NCBI RefSeq assembly: GCF_009208585.1
Contig: NZ_WFLN01000011.1
Coordinates: forward strand, 1-64,000
DNA length: 64,000 nt
Direction: 5' to 3'
Source: Fluviispira multicolorata
GTDB lineage: Bacteria > Bdellovibrionota_B > Oligoflexia > Silvanigrellales > Silvanigrellaceae
The position numbers and the translations under genes were made by a program. The notes below the pieces were generated by a model. That model was given only the letters and a program-made list of their open reading frames with translations, was not told the DNA's origin and did not search any database. Below are positions 54,906-63,466 of the stretch, in pieces (the first letter of the stretch is position 1; the number at the start of each line of letters is the position of its first letter).

Positions 54906-55667
54906 TTGATATACAATTTCTCTCGCTGTTATCTTTGTAAGAAAAAAGTAAAAAATAGTATTAAAATTCTATGTGAATCATGTTTTTCTATTGCGCAAAA
55001 GCGTGAATGTTTATTTTGTATGCGTTGCGGAAAAATGAATTGTTTGGGCTGCGAAGATTTATTCGAATTTTCTAGAGTCATGAGTTTTTACAAGTATTGT
55101 CCAGAGTTTTCAAAAATTTTAGTATTGGCTAAGGATAATAATGATTGTAATGCGCAAAAATTATTTTATGAATTATTTTATAATCCAATTAAAAACTTTC
55201 TACAAAATTATATTTTTGAAAATAAAATTGAATATGTTGTACTTTCTCCATTACGGAAAGAAAGAATTCTTAATTCTGGTTGGCATACCAATATTTTTTT
55301 TCAACATATTTTAGAAAGTATAACTGAAAATTTGAAAAATAAAAATTTTCTTATTTATATATATTATCCACACATTTTAGGTTCATCAAAAAAGAATGCA
55401 ATTAAAAGTAAGCTTGAAAGACGTTATAATTATTCAAATTTAATTGAACAAAAAATAAGTTGGCACTGTGCAAATGGAAATAAAAAACTTATTTGGGACA
55501 ATAATAAAAATTTGTTATTGTTAGACGATGTGTTAACGACGGGAAGAACAGCAAGACAGCTCATAAATTCAATTCAGCAAGTGAATAATAATAATTTATG
55601 GAGTCTTTTTACTATTTTTAGATCACCTCAAAAGGAGGATGAGAATTTGCTTAAAAATAATTCATAA
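54906..55667 (+). CDS. ComF-family phosphoribosyltransferase-like protein
   Basis: A Cys-rich N-terminal zinc module (CYLCKKKV, CESCFS, CMRCGKMNCLGC) and a C-terminal PRPP-binding loop LLLLDDVLTTGRTAR are the ComF pattern. ComF proteins are linked to DNA uptake, with unclear chemistry. TTG start with GGAG upstream. 253 aa. Last of the obg operon, 27 bases after rlmH. Confidence 0.82.
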   Translation: MIYNFSRCYLCKKKVKNSIKILCESCFSIAQKRECLFCMRCGKMNCLGCEDLFEFSRVMSFYKYCPEFSKILVLAKDNNDCNAQKLFYELFYNPIKNFLQNYIFENKIEYVVLSPLRKERILNSGWHTNIFFQHILESITENLKNKNFLIYIYYPHILGSSKKNAIKSKLERRYNYSNLIEQKISWHCANGNKKLIWDNNKNLLLLDDVLTTGRTARQLINSIQQVNNNNLWSLFTIFRSPQKEDENLLKNNS

Positions 55668-56029
55668 AAAGTGAGAAAGTTAGAAATCGATATATTAAAT
55701 GTATATAAGACAATTAAAGTAAAGTCAAAAATATCAATAATGCAAACAAAACAAGCAAAATATATTTCTTTTTCAAATTAATTTTGCTTAAATATTAATC
55801 AAAAAATCTCGGCAAAAAATAATTTTGTATTTAATTTCTGATGAGAGACTAAAGAAATTTCTTTTTTTTTATTTTATTTTTCTATGTCAATTTTTTTATA
55901 ACTACTTTTTGCAGCTTTCATGCTGAATACTGTTTTGCTAGCTTTGTATAGAGTGTGTCTCAGGTGACTCTCATCTTTTAAAAATGTGTAAAGAATTTAT
56001 ATTACACAATAACTCTCGTGGAATATTTA
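55668..56029. other. Empty AT-rich stretch
   Basis: No gene, RNA or strong terminator is seen. An AAAGAAATTTC-TTTTTTTT patch near 55850 is a weak hairpin candidate. The rlpA promoter is expected near the right end but could not be placed. Confidence 0.4.
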
Positions 56030-56440
56030 ATGAAGTTATTAAGTATAGGCTCTGCTTTTATTATATTACTTTTTGTTTTTAGTGGTTGCACTACCACTAA
56101 AAAAGAATGGGGTAGTAAAAAAGAGAAAATAAATTATGAACATACTTTTGTAGAAAGTGGGTATGCTTCCTTTTATGGAAAAGGATTTGCGGGTAAGCCA
56201 ACTGCAAGTGGAAAAATTTATGATCCGGGTTTATTAACTGCTGCAAGCAAAACTTTGCCATTACACTCTCGTGTATTAGTTAAAGATGTTAAAACAGGTC
56301 GATTTGTTGTCGTGACAATCAATGATAAAGGGCCTTTTATTCCTGGCAGAGTTATTGATTTAAGTGTGGCAGCCGCGAAAAAGCTTGGAATCATGAGAAA
56401 GGGTGTTGCTAAAGTCGAGGTTTTTTTAGTCAAAAATTAA
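56030..56440 (+). CDS. rlpA: RlpA-like double-psi beta-barrel lipoprotein
   Basis: RlpA proteins bind or cleave denuded glycan in the septum. The lipobox VFSGC ends the signal peptide; the DPBB domain holds YASFYGKGFAGKPTASGKIY, NDKGPFIPGRVIDLS and a C-terminal VEVFLV. ATG at 56030 is preferred over the GTG at 56018 because GTGGA lies just upstream. 136 aa, no SPOR domain. It abuts lptB end to end. Confidence 0.85.
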   Translation: MKLLSIGSAFIILLFVFSGCTTTKKEWGSKKEKINYEHTFVESGYASFYGKGFAGKPTASGKIYDPGLLTAASKTLPLHSRVLVKDVKTGRFVVVTINDKGPFIPGRVIDLSVAAAKKLGIMRKGVAKVEVFLVKN

Positions 56441-57169
56441 TTAAAATGTAAAATTCTCTCCAAGATAAACTTGTTTTACTTTTTCGTTTGAAGCTACATC
56501 TTCAGGTAATCCCTCGGCAAGTATTTTTCCAGAAGCTAAAACATAAGCTCTATCGCACAATGTAAGTGTTTCACGAACATTATGATCAGTAATGAGCACT
56601 CCTAAATTTTCTTCTACCACAAGTTTTTTTATGAGCTCTTGTATTTCTGCAACTGTAACAGGGTCAATCCCTGCAAAAGGTTCATCGAGCAGTAAAAAGC
56701 GAGGAGAAATAACTAAAGTTCTTGCGATTTCAAGCCTTCTTCTTTCGCCACCAGAAAGACTTAGACCTAAACTTTTTCTAATATGGCCTATACCAAATTG
56801 TTCTATTAATTTTTCTAAGAGCAATGTTCGATTTTTTCTGGGAACCCCCCAGACTTCCATAATAGCTCTCAAGTTGTCTTCTACTGAAAGTTTACGAAAT
56901 ACACTTGAATTTTGAGGTAAATATCCTATGCCTAGGCGAGCTCTTTTATGAATTGGCAATTCAGTGATAATGTCCTTATCAATTCTTACGATGCCCGAAC
57001 TTGGCTTTAATAAACCAACTGTCATATAAAAACTTGTTGTCTTCCCTGCTCCATTTGGACCGAGAAGACCAACCACTTCACCTCTATTTACATGAAAACT
57101 CACGTCATCTACGACCGTACGTGTTCCAAACTTTCGGATTAAATTAGAAGATTTTAGTTGGTTGTTCAT
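56441..57169 (-). CDS. lptB: LPS export ABC ATPase LptB
   Basis: Powers LPS extraction from the inner membrane with LptFG. Walker A GLLGPNGAGKTTSFY, signature LSGGERRRLE and Walker B FLLLDEPFAGID are complete, and the end VKQVYLGENF is typical of LptB. 242 aa. Last of the pabB-pabA-lptC-lptA-lptB transcript. Confidence 0.95.
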   Translation of the reverse strand: MNNQLKSSNLIRKFGTRTVVDDVSFHVNRGEVVGLLGPNGAGKTTSFYMTVGLLKPSSGIVRIDKDIITELPIHKRARLGIGYLPQNSSVFRKLSVEDNLRAIMEVWGVPRKNRTLLLEKLIEQFGIGHIRKSLGLSLSGGERRRLEIARTLVISPRFLLLDEPFAGIDPVTVAEIQELIKKLVVEENLGVLITDHNVRETLTLCDRAYVLASGKILAEGLPEDVASNEKVKQVYLGENFTF

Positions 57170-57182
57170 CTTTTAAATACCC

Positions 57183-57875
57183 TTATAAATTATTCTTTTT
57201 TTCTGTTATTTTATTGTCTTTGCTAAAACTATTTGTTGATTTTGGATCAATTGTCCCATGCGGATCTTTTAGACTTATATCACCTGTGTTTAAATTAATT
57301 GTAATAATTTCTGCATTTACAAATTCTTTATTACGCCAAACCTTTGCTTTTCCAGTTAGTACCATTATTTTCTCTGGAACTTGAAATTCAATTTCATTTG
57401 CAACAGCTCTTATTTCTGGTGTATTTGAAGTGCCTTTTTTATAAATATTCACATTTCCTGTTGCGATTGCTTTTTTTACAGTGGTGGAGCCAGACCCAAA
57501 GGTTTTTCCTTGGCTACTTATAATTTGTGCTTTATTTGCCGTTAATTTTAAATCATCTTGTATAATGACTACATTGCCAATTAAATTTAAAACCCCGGTT
57601 TTGCGTGATCCCTCAGCACTGTTTCCTTCAAAATACACGGGGGCATTTTGATTGTGATTTGCCAAATCATTTTTTAAATCATTGTCATTTTTTGGTGAGC
57701 CTGATTTTTTGCTTATTTCAATCTCATTTTTTTTCTTTTCTTTTGGTTTTATTGATTCATTATTATTTTGATATTCATAATCTTCTGGAAGATTTTTCTT
57801 GAAGTCTGCTTTTATTTCAAATGAAATTAAAAAAGTTAAAACTATTGTCGATCGTATTAAATTAAAATAAAGCAT
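57183..57875 (-). CDS. lptA: LptA-like LPS transport protein
   Basis: Periplasmic bridge protein of LPS transport. After a signal peptide and a Lys/Asn-rich linker (about 30-75) comes the OstA/LptA beta fold: GVLNLIGNVVIIQDDLKLTA, GNVNIYKKG, MVLTGKAKVWRNKEFVNAEI. 230 aa, longer at the N-terminus than E. coli. Sits 13 bases upstream of lptB. Confidence 0.85.
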   Translation of the reverse strand: MLYFNLIRSTIVLTFLISFEIKADFKKNLPEDYEYQNNNESIKPKEKKKNEIEISKKSGSPKNDNDLKNDLANHNQNAPVYFEGNSAEGSRKTGVLNLIGNVVIIQDDLKLTANKAQIISSQGKTFGSGSTTVKKAIATGNVNIYKKGTSNTPEIRAVANEIEFQVPEKIMVLTGKAKVWRNKEFVNAEIITINLNTGDISLKDPHGTIDPKSTNSFSKDNKITEKKNNL

Positions 57876-57887
57876 ATTTTTTCTTTC

Positions 57888-58520
57888 TTATTTCAACTTA
57901 TTTTTATTGTCTTCAGGTAAACTTATTTTTCCATCGACATCGGATTTAATTTTAAACTCTTCATCTTTAATGGAATAAGAAAATCCTTTTCCTTTTAATT
58001 TTCCCTGAGGACCATTAGATTCAATTTTACTATCTGATTGAATATTTTGATTTATCATATCTATATAAATATTTTTTGTTTTTCCAATATTCTCATTAAA
58101 ATTAAATGAAACCTCATCTGGAAGAATCGCATATTTAATTCGACTATTTGCTCCCACGGATAAAGCGGTTTGTCCTTCTTTTTCATCGATAAGTTCCATT
58201 TGTCCAGTTGCTCTTGTCGTTTTGATAACTGAAGATTCTTTTTGTTGATTATCAAAAGTTTTATAAACCAAATTTCCTATTGCTTCAAAATGATTGTCGG
58301 TAAAATAAATTATTTTATCGCCAGAAAATGAATATTTTAAATAACCATTCTCATATGAACGTGTTTGAAATTTGTTCACACTGCTCGTTGGCAATATCAA
58401 ATTTTCTGAATTTAATTGAGCTTGAAAAATCTCACTGGATTCATCAAGATATCTTTTCTGATACCAAAGCAAGAGTGCTATGGTGACTATAAATAAAAAT
58501 GCATACAAGCGACCTAACAT
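57888..58520 (-). CDS. lptC: LptC-like LPS transport protein
   Basis: Membrane-anchored link between LptB2FG and LptA. One N-terminal helix (MLGRLYAFLFIVTIALLLWY) and a beta-jellyroll region follow in 210 aa. Start overlaps the pabA stop by 1 base (TAATG), so translation is coupled. The call leans on its place before lptA. Confidence 0.8.
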   Translation of the reverse strand: MLGRLYAFLFIVTIALLLWYQKRYLDESSEIFQAQLNSENLILPTSSVNKFQTRSYENGYLKYSFSGDKIIYFTDNHFEAIGNLVYKTFDNQQKESSVIKTTRATGQMELIDEKEGQTALSVGANSRIKYAILPDEVSFNFNENIGKTKNIYIDMINQNIQSDSKIESNGPQGKLKGKGFSYSIKDEEFKIKSDVDGKISLPEDNKNKLK

Positions 58521-59095
58521 TAAACAAACCCTAAAAAAGCATTTAGAAAAGAATCCCCCCCAGGGCTTGCGAAGCTTTCTGGATGAAATTGAACACCAAT
58601 ACGTGCAAGATGTTTATGCTCAGCAATTAAGCTGAATCCGCTCTCATTTGCAAGTGATACTACACTGTTTGAAAAAATAGGATCGGATGATTTGCAACCA
58701 AGGGAATTATACAAGACAACACTTCCTTTTGGGGTCATGTTCTTAATAAATTTTGATTCTTTACAGTCAATAATTTCAACTTGACAGCCATGAATAGGAA
58801 TAGGGTTTATCTGTTCAACGATCCCACCTTCAGCGAGTAAGAAAATTTGATGTCCCAAGCATACACCTAAAAATGGTATATGTTCTGGAATCCGTTTGTA
58901 AAGTTCAATTGATTCAAGGTATTCGCTTGGATGTCCTGGCCCCGGAGAAAAAATAATAGCTTTGTATTGACTTAAATCTTTTAGTAAGCTTATTTCATTA
59001 TAAGATATAATTTTTAATTCAACATTCTTTGCTATAAACCAACTCGTTAAATTATATGAAAATGAATCGTAGTGATCAATAAAAAGGAGTGTCAT
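58520..59095 (-). CDS. pabA: Aminodeoxychorismate synthase glutaminase PabA
   Basis: Supplies ammonia to PabB for folate synthesis (or to TrpE). Class I amidotransferase triad: Cys79 in GVCLGHQ, His and Glu in QFHPESF. The oxyanion FSPGPGHP is present. 191 aa. Overlaps pabB by 4 bases (ATGA). Confidence 0.9.
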   Translation of the reverse strand: MTLLFIDHYDSFSYNLTSWFIAKNVELKIISYNEISLLKDLSQYKAIIFSPGPGHPSEYLESIELYKRIPEHIPFLGVCLGHQIFLLAEGGIVEQINPIPIHGCQVEIIDCKESKFIKNMTPKGSVVLYNSLGCKSSDPIFSNSVVSLANESGFSLIAEHKHLARIGVQFHPESFASPGGDSFLNAFLGFV

Positions 59096-60498
59096 ACTGG
59101 GCTTTCAATAGCGTGCAAAAATGAATTGAGCTTAATTAAAAATTCTTCGTATTCACTTTTTGCGTTAGAAAGAGTTGTTATTCCTGCGCCTACTCCGCAA
59201 TAGACGCCTCTTTCCCCTTTGTATACACTTCTAATTAAAATTGTAGAATCAAAATCTCCATTCTCTTCTAATATGCCACAAATACCTGTGTAATAACCCC
59301 TTTTAACATTTTCTAATTGTGAAATGATTTCGCAGACTCTCTTTTTTGGGGTGCCACTTATTGAGCCTGCAGGGAGCATAGCTTCTAGACAGTCACCAAG
59401 AGTTTTATCCATTTTAAGAGTTCCTAGAATTGAGCTTTGCATTTGAATAAGTTTTCCAGCAATTCTTGCATAAAATGGTCGATAAACATGTACGCTTCCT
59501 GCTTGGCAAACGAGATTTAAGTCGTTGCGCATAAGATCAACAACCAATGTGTGTTCATATATTTCTTTTTTATCAGCCCAAATTGCTTTTGCGTCTGAGA
59601 GAGTTGGGATGTTGCTATTGCTTTTTAGGGTGCCTTTAATAGGTTCTGTTGTCATTTTATTATCATGTGAATAAATAAATCTTTCTGGTGAAAAACATGA
59701 TAATCCAACTTTCATATCATGATAATATATTCCGTAGCGTGATTTGATTTTTAACCAAGCAGTAATAAAATGAGTCATTGAGATAAAATATGTTTTTTCA
59801 TTAAGTGGAATGGTTGAAGTTAAATTAGCAAGATAGCAATCACCTTTATTCATAAAGTCTTTCGCTTTTTCTATTGTTTCAATAATTTCTTTATCTAAAA
59901 AACTATTATTCTTTTGCTTATTTTCTGGTAGTGATAAGTTTACATTCTCATGATAAATATTATAATTATTTATAGATTTATTATTAAAAATAGAGAGTAT
60001 TTGTTGGAATAAACTGTTTATAAAATCTTTTTTTTCATTGTAATTGAAAATGTTTAAATCGAGCCCATCATGAGAAATATGCAGTCTGACTTCAAATTTA
60101 GAATCAATGACATATGAACTCTCTTCTTTATGAGAGTTTTCATAAGGAGTTACAAAAAAGAGCGGAGAGTTTGCTGATTTTTTTAATAAAGTATAAAAAT
60201 TATTGATATTTTTTGTTGATAATCGTTTTGAAGTATTGCAAAAAAAACGTAATATAATTGAATTATTTTCGGAAGAATATATATTTTGGTATTGACTTGG
60301 TAGTATATTCGTAGCAATAAAATTATTACCTATTTCAAATTCAAACCCTTCACATGCTTGAATTTGAAAATGACAAACTATATTTTGTTTAAAATATTTT
60401 TCAAACATGTCTGATAATAATAAAATATTTTGAGAAAAATAATCTAAATTTTTTAATGCAGACTTATTTTTATAAGAGATTTTCAGGTTGTTTGTCAT
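59092..60498 (-). CDS. pabB: Aminodeoxychorismate synthase component I PabB
   Basis: Aminates chorismate to ADC, the p-aminobenzoate precursor. The C-terminal chorismate-binding domain holds the PabB-specific TEPIKGTLK (Lys that forms the covalent intermediate; anthranilate synthases have PIAGT) and LPAGSISGTPKKRVCEII, GYYTGICGIL. 468 aa with a divergent N-terminal 180. First of the operon leading to lptB. Confidence 0.9.
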   Translation of the reverse strand: MTNNLKISYKNKSALKNLDYFSQNILLLSDMFEKYFKQNIVCHFQIQACEGFEFEIGNNFIATNILPSQYQNIYSSENNSIILRFFCNTSKRLSTKNINNFYTLLKKSANSPLFFVTPYENSHKEESSYVIDSKFEVRLHISHDGLDLNIFNYNEKKDFINSLFQQILSIFNNKSINNYNIYHENVNLSLPENKQKNNSFLDKEIIETIEKAKDFMNKGDCYLANLTSTIPLNEKTYFISMTHFITAWLKIKSRYGIYYHDMKVGLSCFSPERFIYSHDNKMTTEPIKGTLKSNSNIPTLSDAKAIWADKKEIYEHTLVVDLMRNDLNLVCQAGSVHVYRPFYARIAGKLIQMQSSILGTLKMDKTLGDCLEAMLPAGSISGTPKKRVCEIISQLENVKRGYYTGICGILEENGDFDSTILIRSVYKGERGVYCGVGAGITTLSNAKSEYEEFLIKLNSFLHAIESPV

Positions 60499-60561
60499 TT
60501 TTTCGACCCTTTATTTATGAAAGAAAATCACTTTTTTATTCTCAACGGCTTGATCAAGGTA

Positions 60562-60589
60562 TTGCTTACCGAGCTAAAAAGCGTATAGA
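60562..60589 (+). promoter_or_regulatory. Likely promoter of the AMP nucleosidase gene
   Basis: TTGCTT (60562-60567), 16-base spacer, TATAGA (60584-60589), about 20 bases before GAGGAG and the ATG at 60618. Confidence 0.45.
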
Positions 60590-60617
60590 ATAAAAATGAA
60601 GTTTTGAGGAGTTTTTT

Positions 60618-61394
60618 ATGAAGACAAAAGCAGAAATTTGTAAAAATTGGCTACCCCGTTATACCGGAACAAAAATTGATGACTTTGCAGATTATATTTT
60701 GCTTACGAATTTTCAGACTTATGTTAATCGTTTCGCTGAAATGACAGGAACAACTGTTGCAGGTCTTGACCGTGCGATGCCAAATGCAACCTGTAAAAAA
60801 TCAAATGTATCTATCATCAATTTTGGTATGGGTTCAGCTAATGCTGCAACAATAATGGATCTTTTGGGGGCTCGGTCTCCCAAAGCCGTTTTATTTCTTG
60901 GTAAATGTGGAGGGTTAAAACACTCCACAGAAATAGGTCATTTTATATTACCAATTGCAGCTATTCGTGGGGAAGGAACATCTAATGACTATTTTCCACC
61001 TGAAGTGCCAGCAATGCCATCATTTAAGCTCCATAAATTTGTTTCACAAAAAATAGTGGAAGCCGGTTATGATTACCGGACAGGTGTTGTTTATACAACA
61101 AATCGAAGAGTTTGGGAACATGATCAATCTTTTCTTAAGCGTTTGCACAATATGAAGTGCATTGCAATCGATATGGAGACGGCAACCGTTCTTATGGTTG
61201 GTCTTTATAACGAAATTGCCCGTGGTGCTTTATTGGTGGTTTCCGATGTGCCTATTACCCCTGAAGGCGTAAAAACTGAAGCAGGTGATAAACATGTTTC
61301 AGCAAAATGGACTGACGCACATATTCAATTAGGTATCGATAGCCTAAAAGATCTCGAGTCAAAGGGTGAGCCCATTAAGCATTTTAAATATTAA
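60618..61394 (+). CDS. amn: AMP nucleosidase, short form
   Basis: Splits AMP to adenine and ribose 5-phosphate. The nucleoside phosphorylase fold is visible in INFGMGSANAATIMDLL, VLFLGKCGGLKHSTEIGHFI and CIAIDMETATVLMVGL, and LLVVSDVPITPEG is the AMP nucleosidase version of the end strand. 258 aa, without the N-terminal regulatory domain of E. coli Amn, as in many other phyla. GAGGAG upstream. Confidence 0.87.
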   Translation: MKTKAEICKNWLPRYTGTKIDDFADYILLTNFQTYVNRFAEMTGTTVAGLDRAMPNATCKKSNVSIINFGMGSANAATIMDLLGARSPKAVLFLGKCGGLKHSTEIGHFILPIAAIRGEGTSNDYFPPEVPAMPSFKLHKFVSQKIVEAGYDYRTGVVYTTNRRVWEHDQSFLKRLHNMKCIAIDMETATVLMVGLYNEIARGALLVVSDVPITPEGVKTEAGDKHVSAKWTDAHIQLGIDSLKDLESKGEPIKHFKY

Positions 61395-63445
61395 TTTTTA
61401 TGTCCAATAATATTGAGTTTCCAAGCAGCAAATTGAAAGAATGTTAAAGAGTTATTTGGATCAATAGTATTGTGATTTTTCAAAATAATTCGCCATTTCC
61501 CTTTGGAGTTTTCTTCATAAAAAGCATTTGATGTATATGCTGCATTATGAGAGTCTTTATCATCATAAAAGTTTGCTGGATATTGAGCTCCTGTTACCTT
61601 TTGATCAAATTTAATGAGTGAGTTTCCTGGGTACAACAAAGTGCTATGTGTGCCACTGGGAGAAATGATTTCCACAGAAATACCATCAGCTTTATAAGCA
61701 TCAAAATATGGAGTCACCTGAATGGCTTCAATAATTGTTTCATCCGGAACTTCAATTTCATGGAAAAAACTATTTCCAGCTTGAATACGCGGTTCGCGGC
61801 CTAATAGCTCTTGCATGTTTCCAGATTTGTACCATTTTTCTTCACTTGGTTTATTTTCAAATGGCGATTTATAATTATTTATAGCCATTTGAATAGCTTT
61901 GTCGGCATCAATTAAACCAAAGCCATAATAGTTATGAAAAGAATTACCAGCTGCATTTACAGTCCAGCCTTTATTCCATAACTCACTAAAGCTATTGTTG
62001 AACTCTCCAATTTTTTCAAGTATTTTTATACAACTTGGTTTGGGATCTGGAGTTAATTTATCTTTATTCGCAGTTTTGGCTAAAATGTATTTTACGTCTC
62101 TAAAACTCAATTTTGGATTGGCTTCCAGCATAAGAGCAATGACTCCAGTAATTGAGGGTGCTGCCGCAGATGTTCCAGTAAACTCAGCAGTATAATTAAA
62201 CATTTCATTTTCAGGCAAAATTCCTTTATCAAAATCTGTTCTAGAATGAAGATCTTTTTCACGTCCAGCAATGCGTGTGGTGAGAATTTTAGGAAATGAG
62301 TTGGGTTGTAATGGAGAACGTCTATAAACTCCGTCGCTAACGGTTGGGGAGCTTTCACCTCCACCTAACCCTGTGATCCAAATATTTGCACCAATGCTAG
62401 AATAATAAGCGATATTTCCATTTGCACTTAATGCAGAAACTGTAATTATATAAGGATTTGTCGTTTGGTCATCCATAATAGAAAGATGAGGTCGTATTGC
62501 TTTTAAAATTTCTATTTGATTTTCTGTTAGAGAGTGAAACGAATTTTCATCTATTGAATTAGTATATAATCTGAAAACTTCTTTTTTAAATTTTTCGAGG
62601 AGTTTTTCAAGGGATTTTTCTTCAGAATCTTTAGATGTTTTTTTATCTATTTGCAAAACTAGTTTTTGCGCGATAATTTTAGCGACATCTAAAGCAATCT
62701 TTGCATCACAGGTGTAATTGCCTGCTAGTTTTACTATTATAAAGCCTTTCTCATTATCTCTTTGTGATTTTTTTATTTTTTCATATAAGATTTCATCTTG
62801 TTCATCAACATAGAAAATATGAGGAATAAATTCTGAGTTAGAATAGCTTTCATTAATTAAATGAATTTTCTTATCTAATGCATTATTATAGATTTTCATT
62901 TTCATATTAAAATCTGATATTATTGTACGATCTAATACTTCGGACATATAATTTGCAGAGGCTAATTTAACCGCAGGTGCAATACCACGAAAGCCATTTT
63001 CTTTATTATATGACCCTCCAATCATACCAGCAACATTTGTGCCATGATCATTCTCTTTTTTATCTAATAAATTGAAGTTACTTAAATTTGCATTTGGATT
63101 ATTTACAAAATCTAAAGATGAATTTTCTAATAAATTTTCTTTTAGATCTTGATGGCTAAAATCAATTCCAGTATCACTTACGAGAACATTAATTCCTTTT
63201 CCAGTATAAAAGTTTGGGAAAGGTAAATTCAAATCGATGCCTGGTGTCGCATTTATTTTGGAATATGTTTTTTGCCCAGTGTTTTTTAAATACCATTGCT
63301 GGTCAAATATAATTCCACTCCCTTTGATAATATCATCAGAATGACCTGAAGAACTTAAGTTATTATTACTAATAGAGGAATTTCTTGAGCAAGACATAAA
63401 GAGCAAAAGAAATAGCAAACTAGATTTTTTTATAACAGATAACAT
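61391..63445 (-). CDS. Lipoprotein subtilase (S8) with P-domain, no propeptide
   Basis: Surface or periplasmic serine protease. Lipobox FMSC (Cys19); catalytic Asp91 in VSDTGIDFSH, His134 in NDHGTNVAG, Asn243 oxyanion in AGNYTC and Ser426 in FTGTSAAAP. A C-terminal P-domain (RIQAGNSFFHEIEVPDETII... to KWRIILKNH) follows. About 90 extra residues (190-330) form a charged insertion. The mature start motif FDQQWYLKNTGQ comes directly after the lipid anchor, so the usual inhibitor propeptide is missing. 684 aa. Preceded by 21 bases by the truncated gene at 63467. Confidence 0.9.
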   Translation of the reverse strand: MLSVIKKSSLLFLLLFMSCSRNSSISNNNLSSSGHSDDIIKGSGIIFDQQWYLKNTGQKTYSKINATPGIDLNLPFPNFYTGKGINVLVSDTGIDFSHQDLKENLLENSSLDFVNNPNANLSNFNLLDKKENDHGTNVAGMIGGSYNKENGFRGIAPAVKLASANYMSEVLDRTIISDFNMKMKIYNNALDKKIHLINESYSNSEFIPHIFYVDEQDEILYEKIKKSQRDNEKGFIIVKLAGNYTCDAKIALDVAKIIAQKLVLQIDKKTSKDSEEKSLEKLLEKFKKEVFRLYTNSIDENSFHSLTENQIEILKAIRPHLSIMDDQTTNPYIITVSALSANGNIAYYSSIGANIWITGLGGGESSPTVSDGVYRRSPLQPNSFPKILTTRIAGREKDLHSRTDFDKGILPENEMFNYTAEFTGTSAAAPSITGVIALMLEANPKLSFRDVKYILAKTANKDKLTPDPKPSCIKILEKIGEFNNSFSELWNKGWTVNAAGNSFHNYYGFGLIDADKAIQMAINNYKSPFENKPSEEKWYKSGNMQELLGREPRIQAGNSFFHEIEVPDETIIEAIQVTPYFDAYKADGISVEIISPSGTHSTLLYPGNSLIKFDQKVTGAQYPANFYDDKDSHNAAYTSNAFYEENSKGKWRIILKNHNTIDPNNSLTFFQFAAWKLNIIGHKN

Positions 63446-63466
63446 ATTAATCCTTAAGTAAAAATT

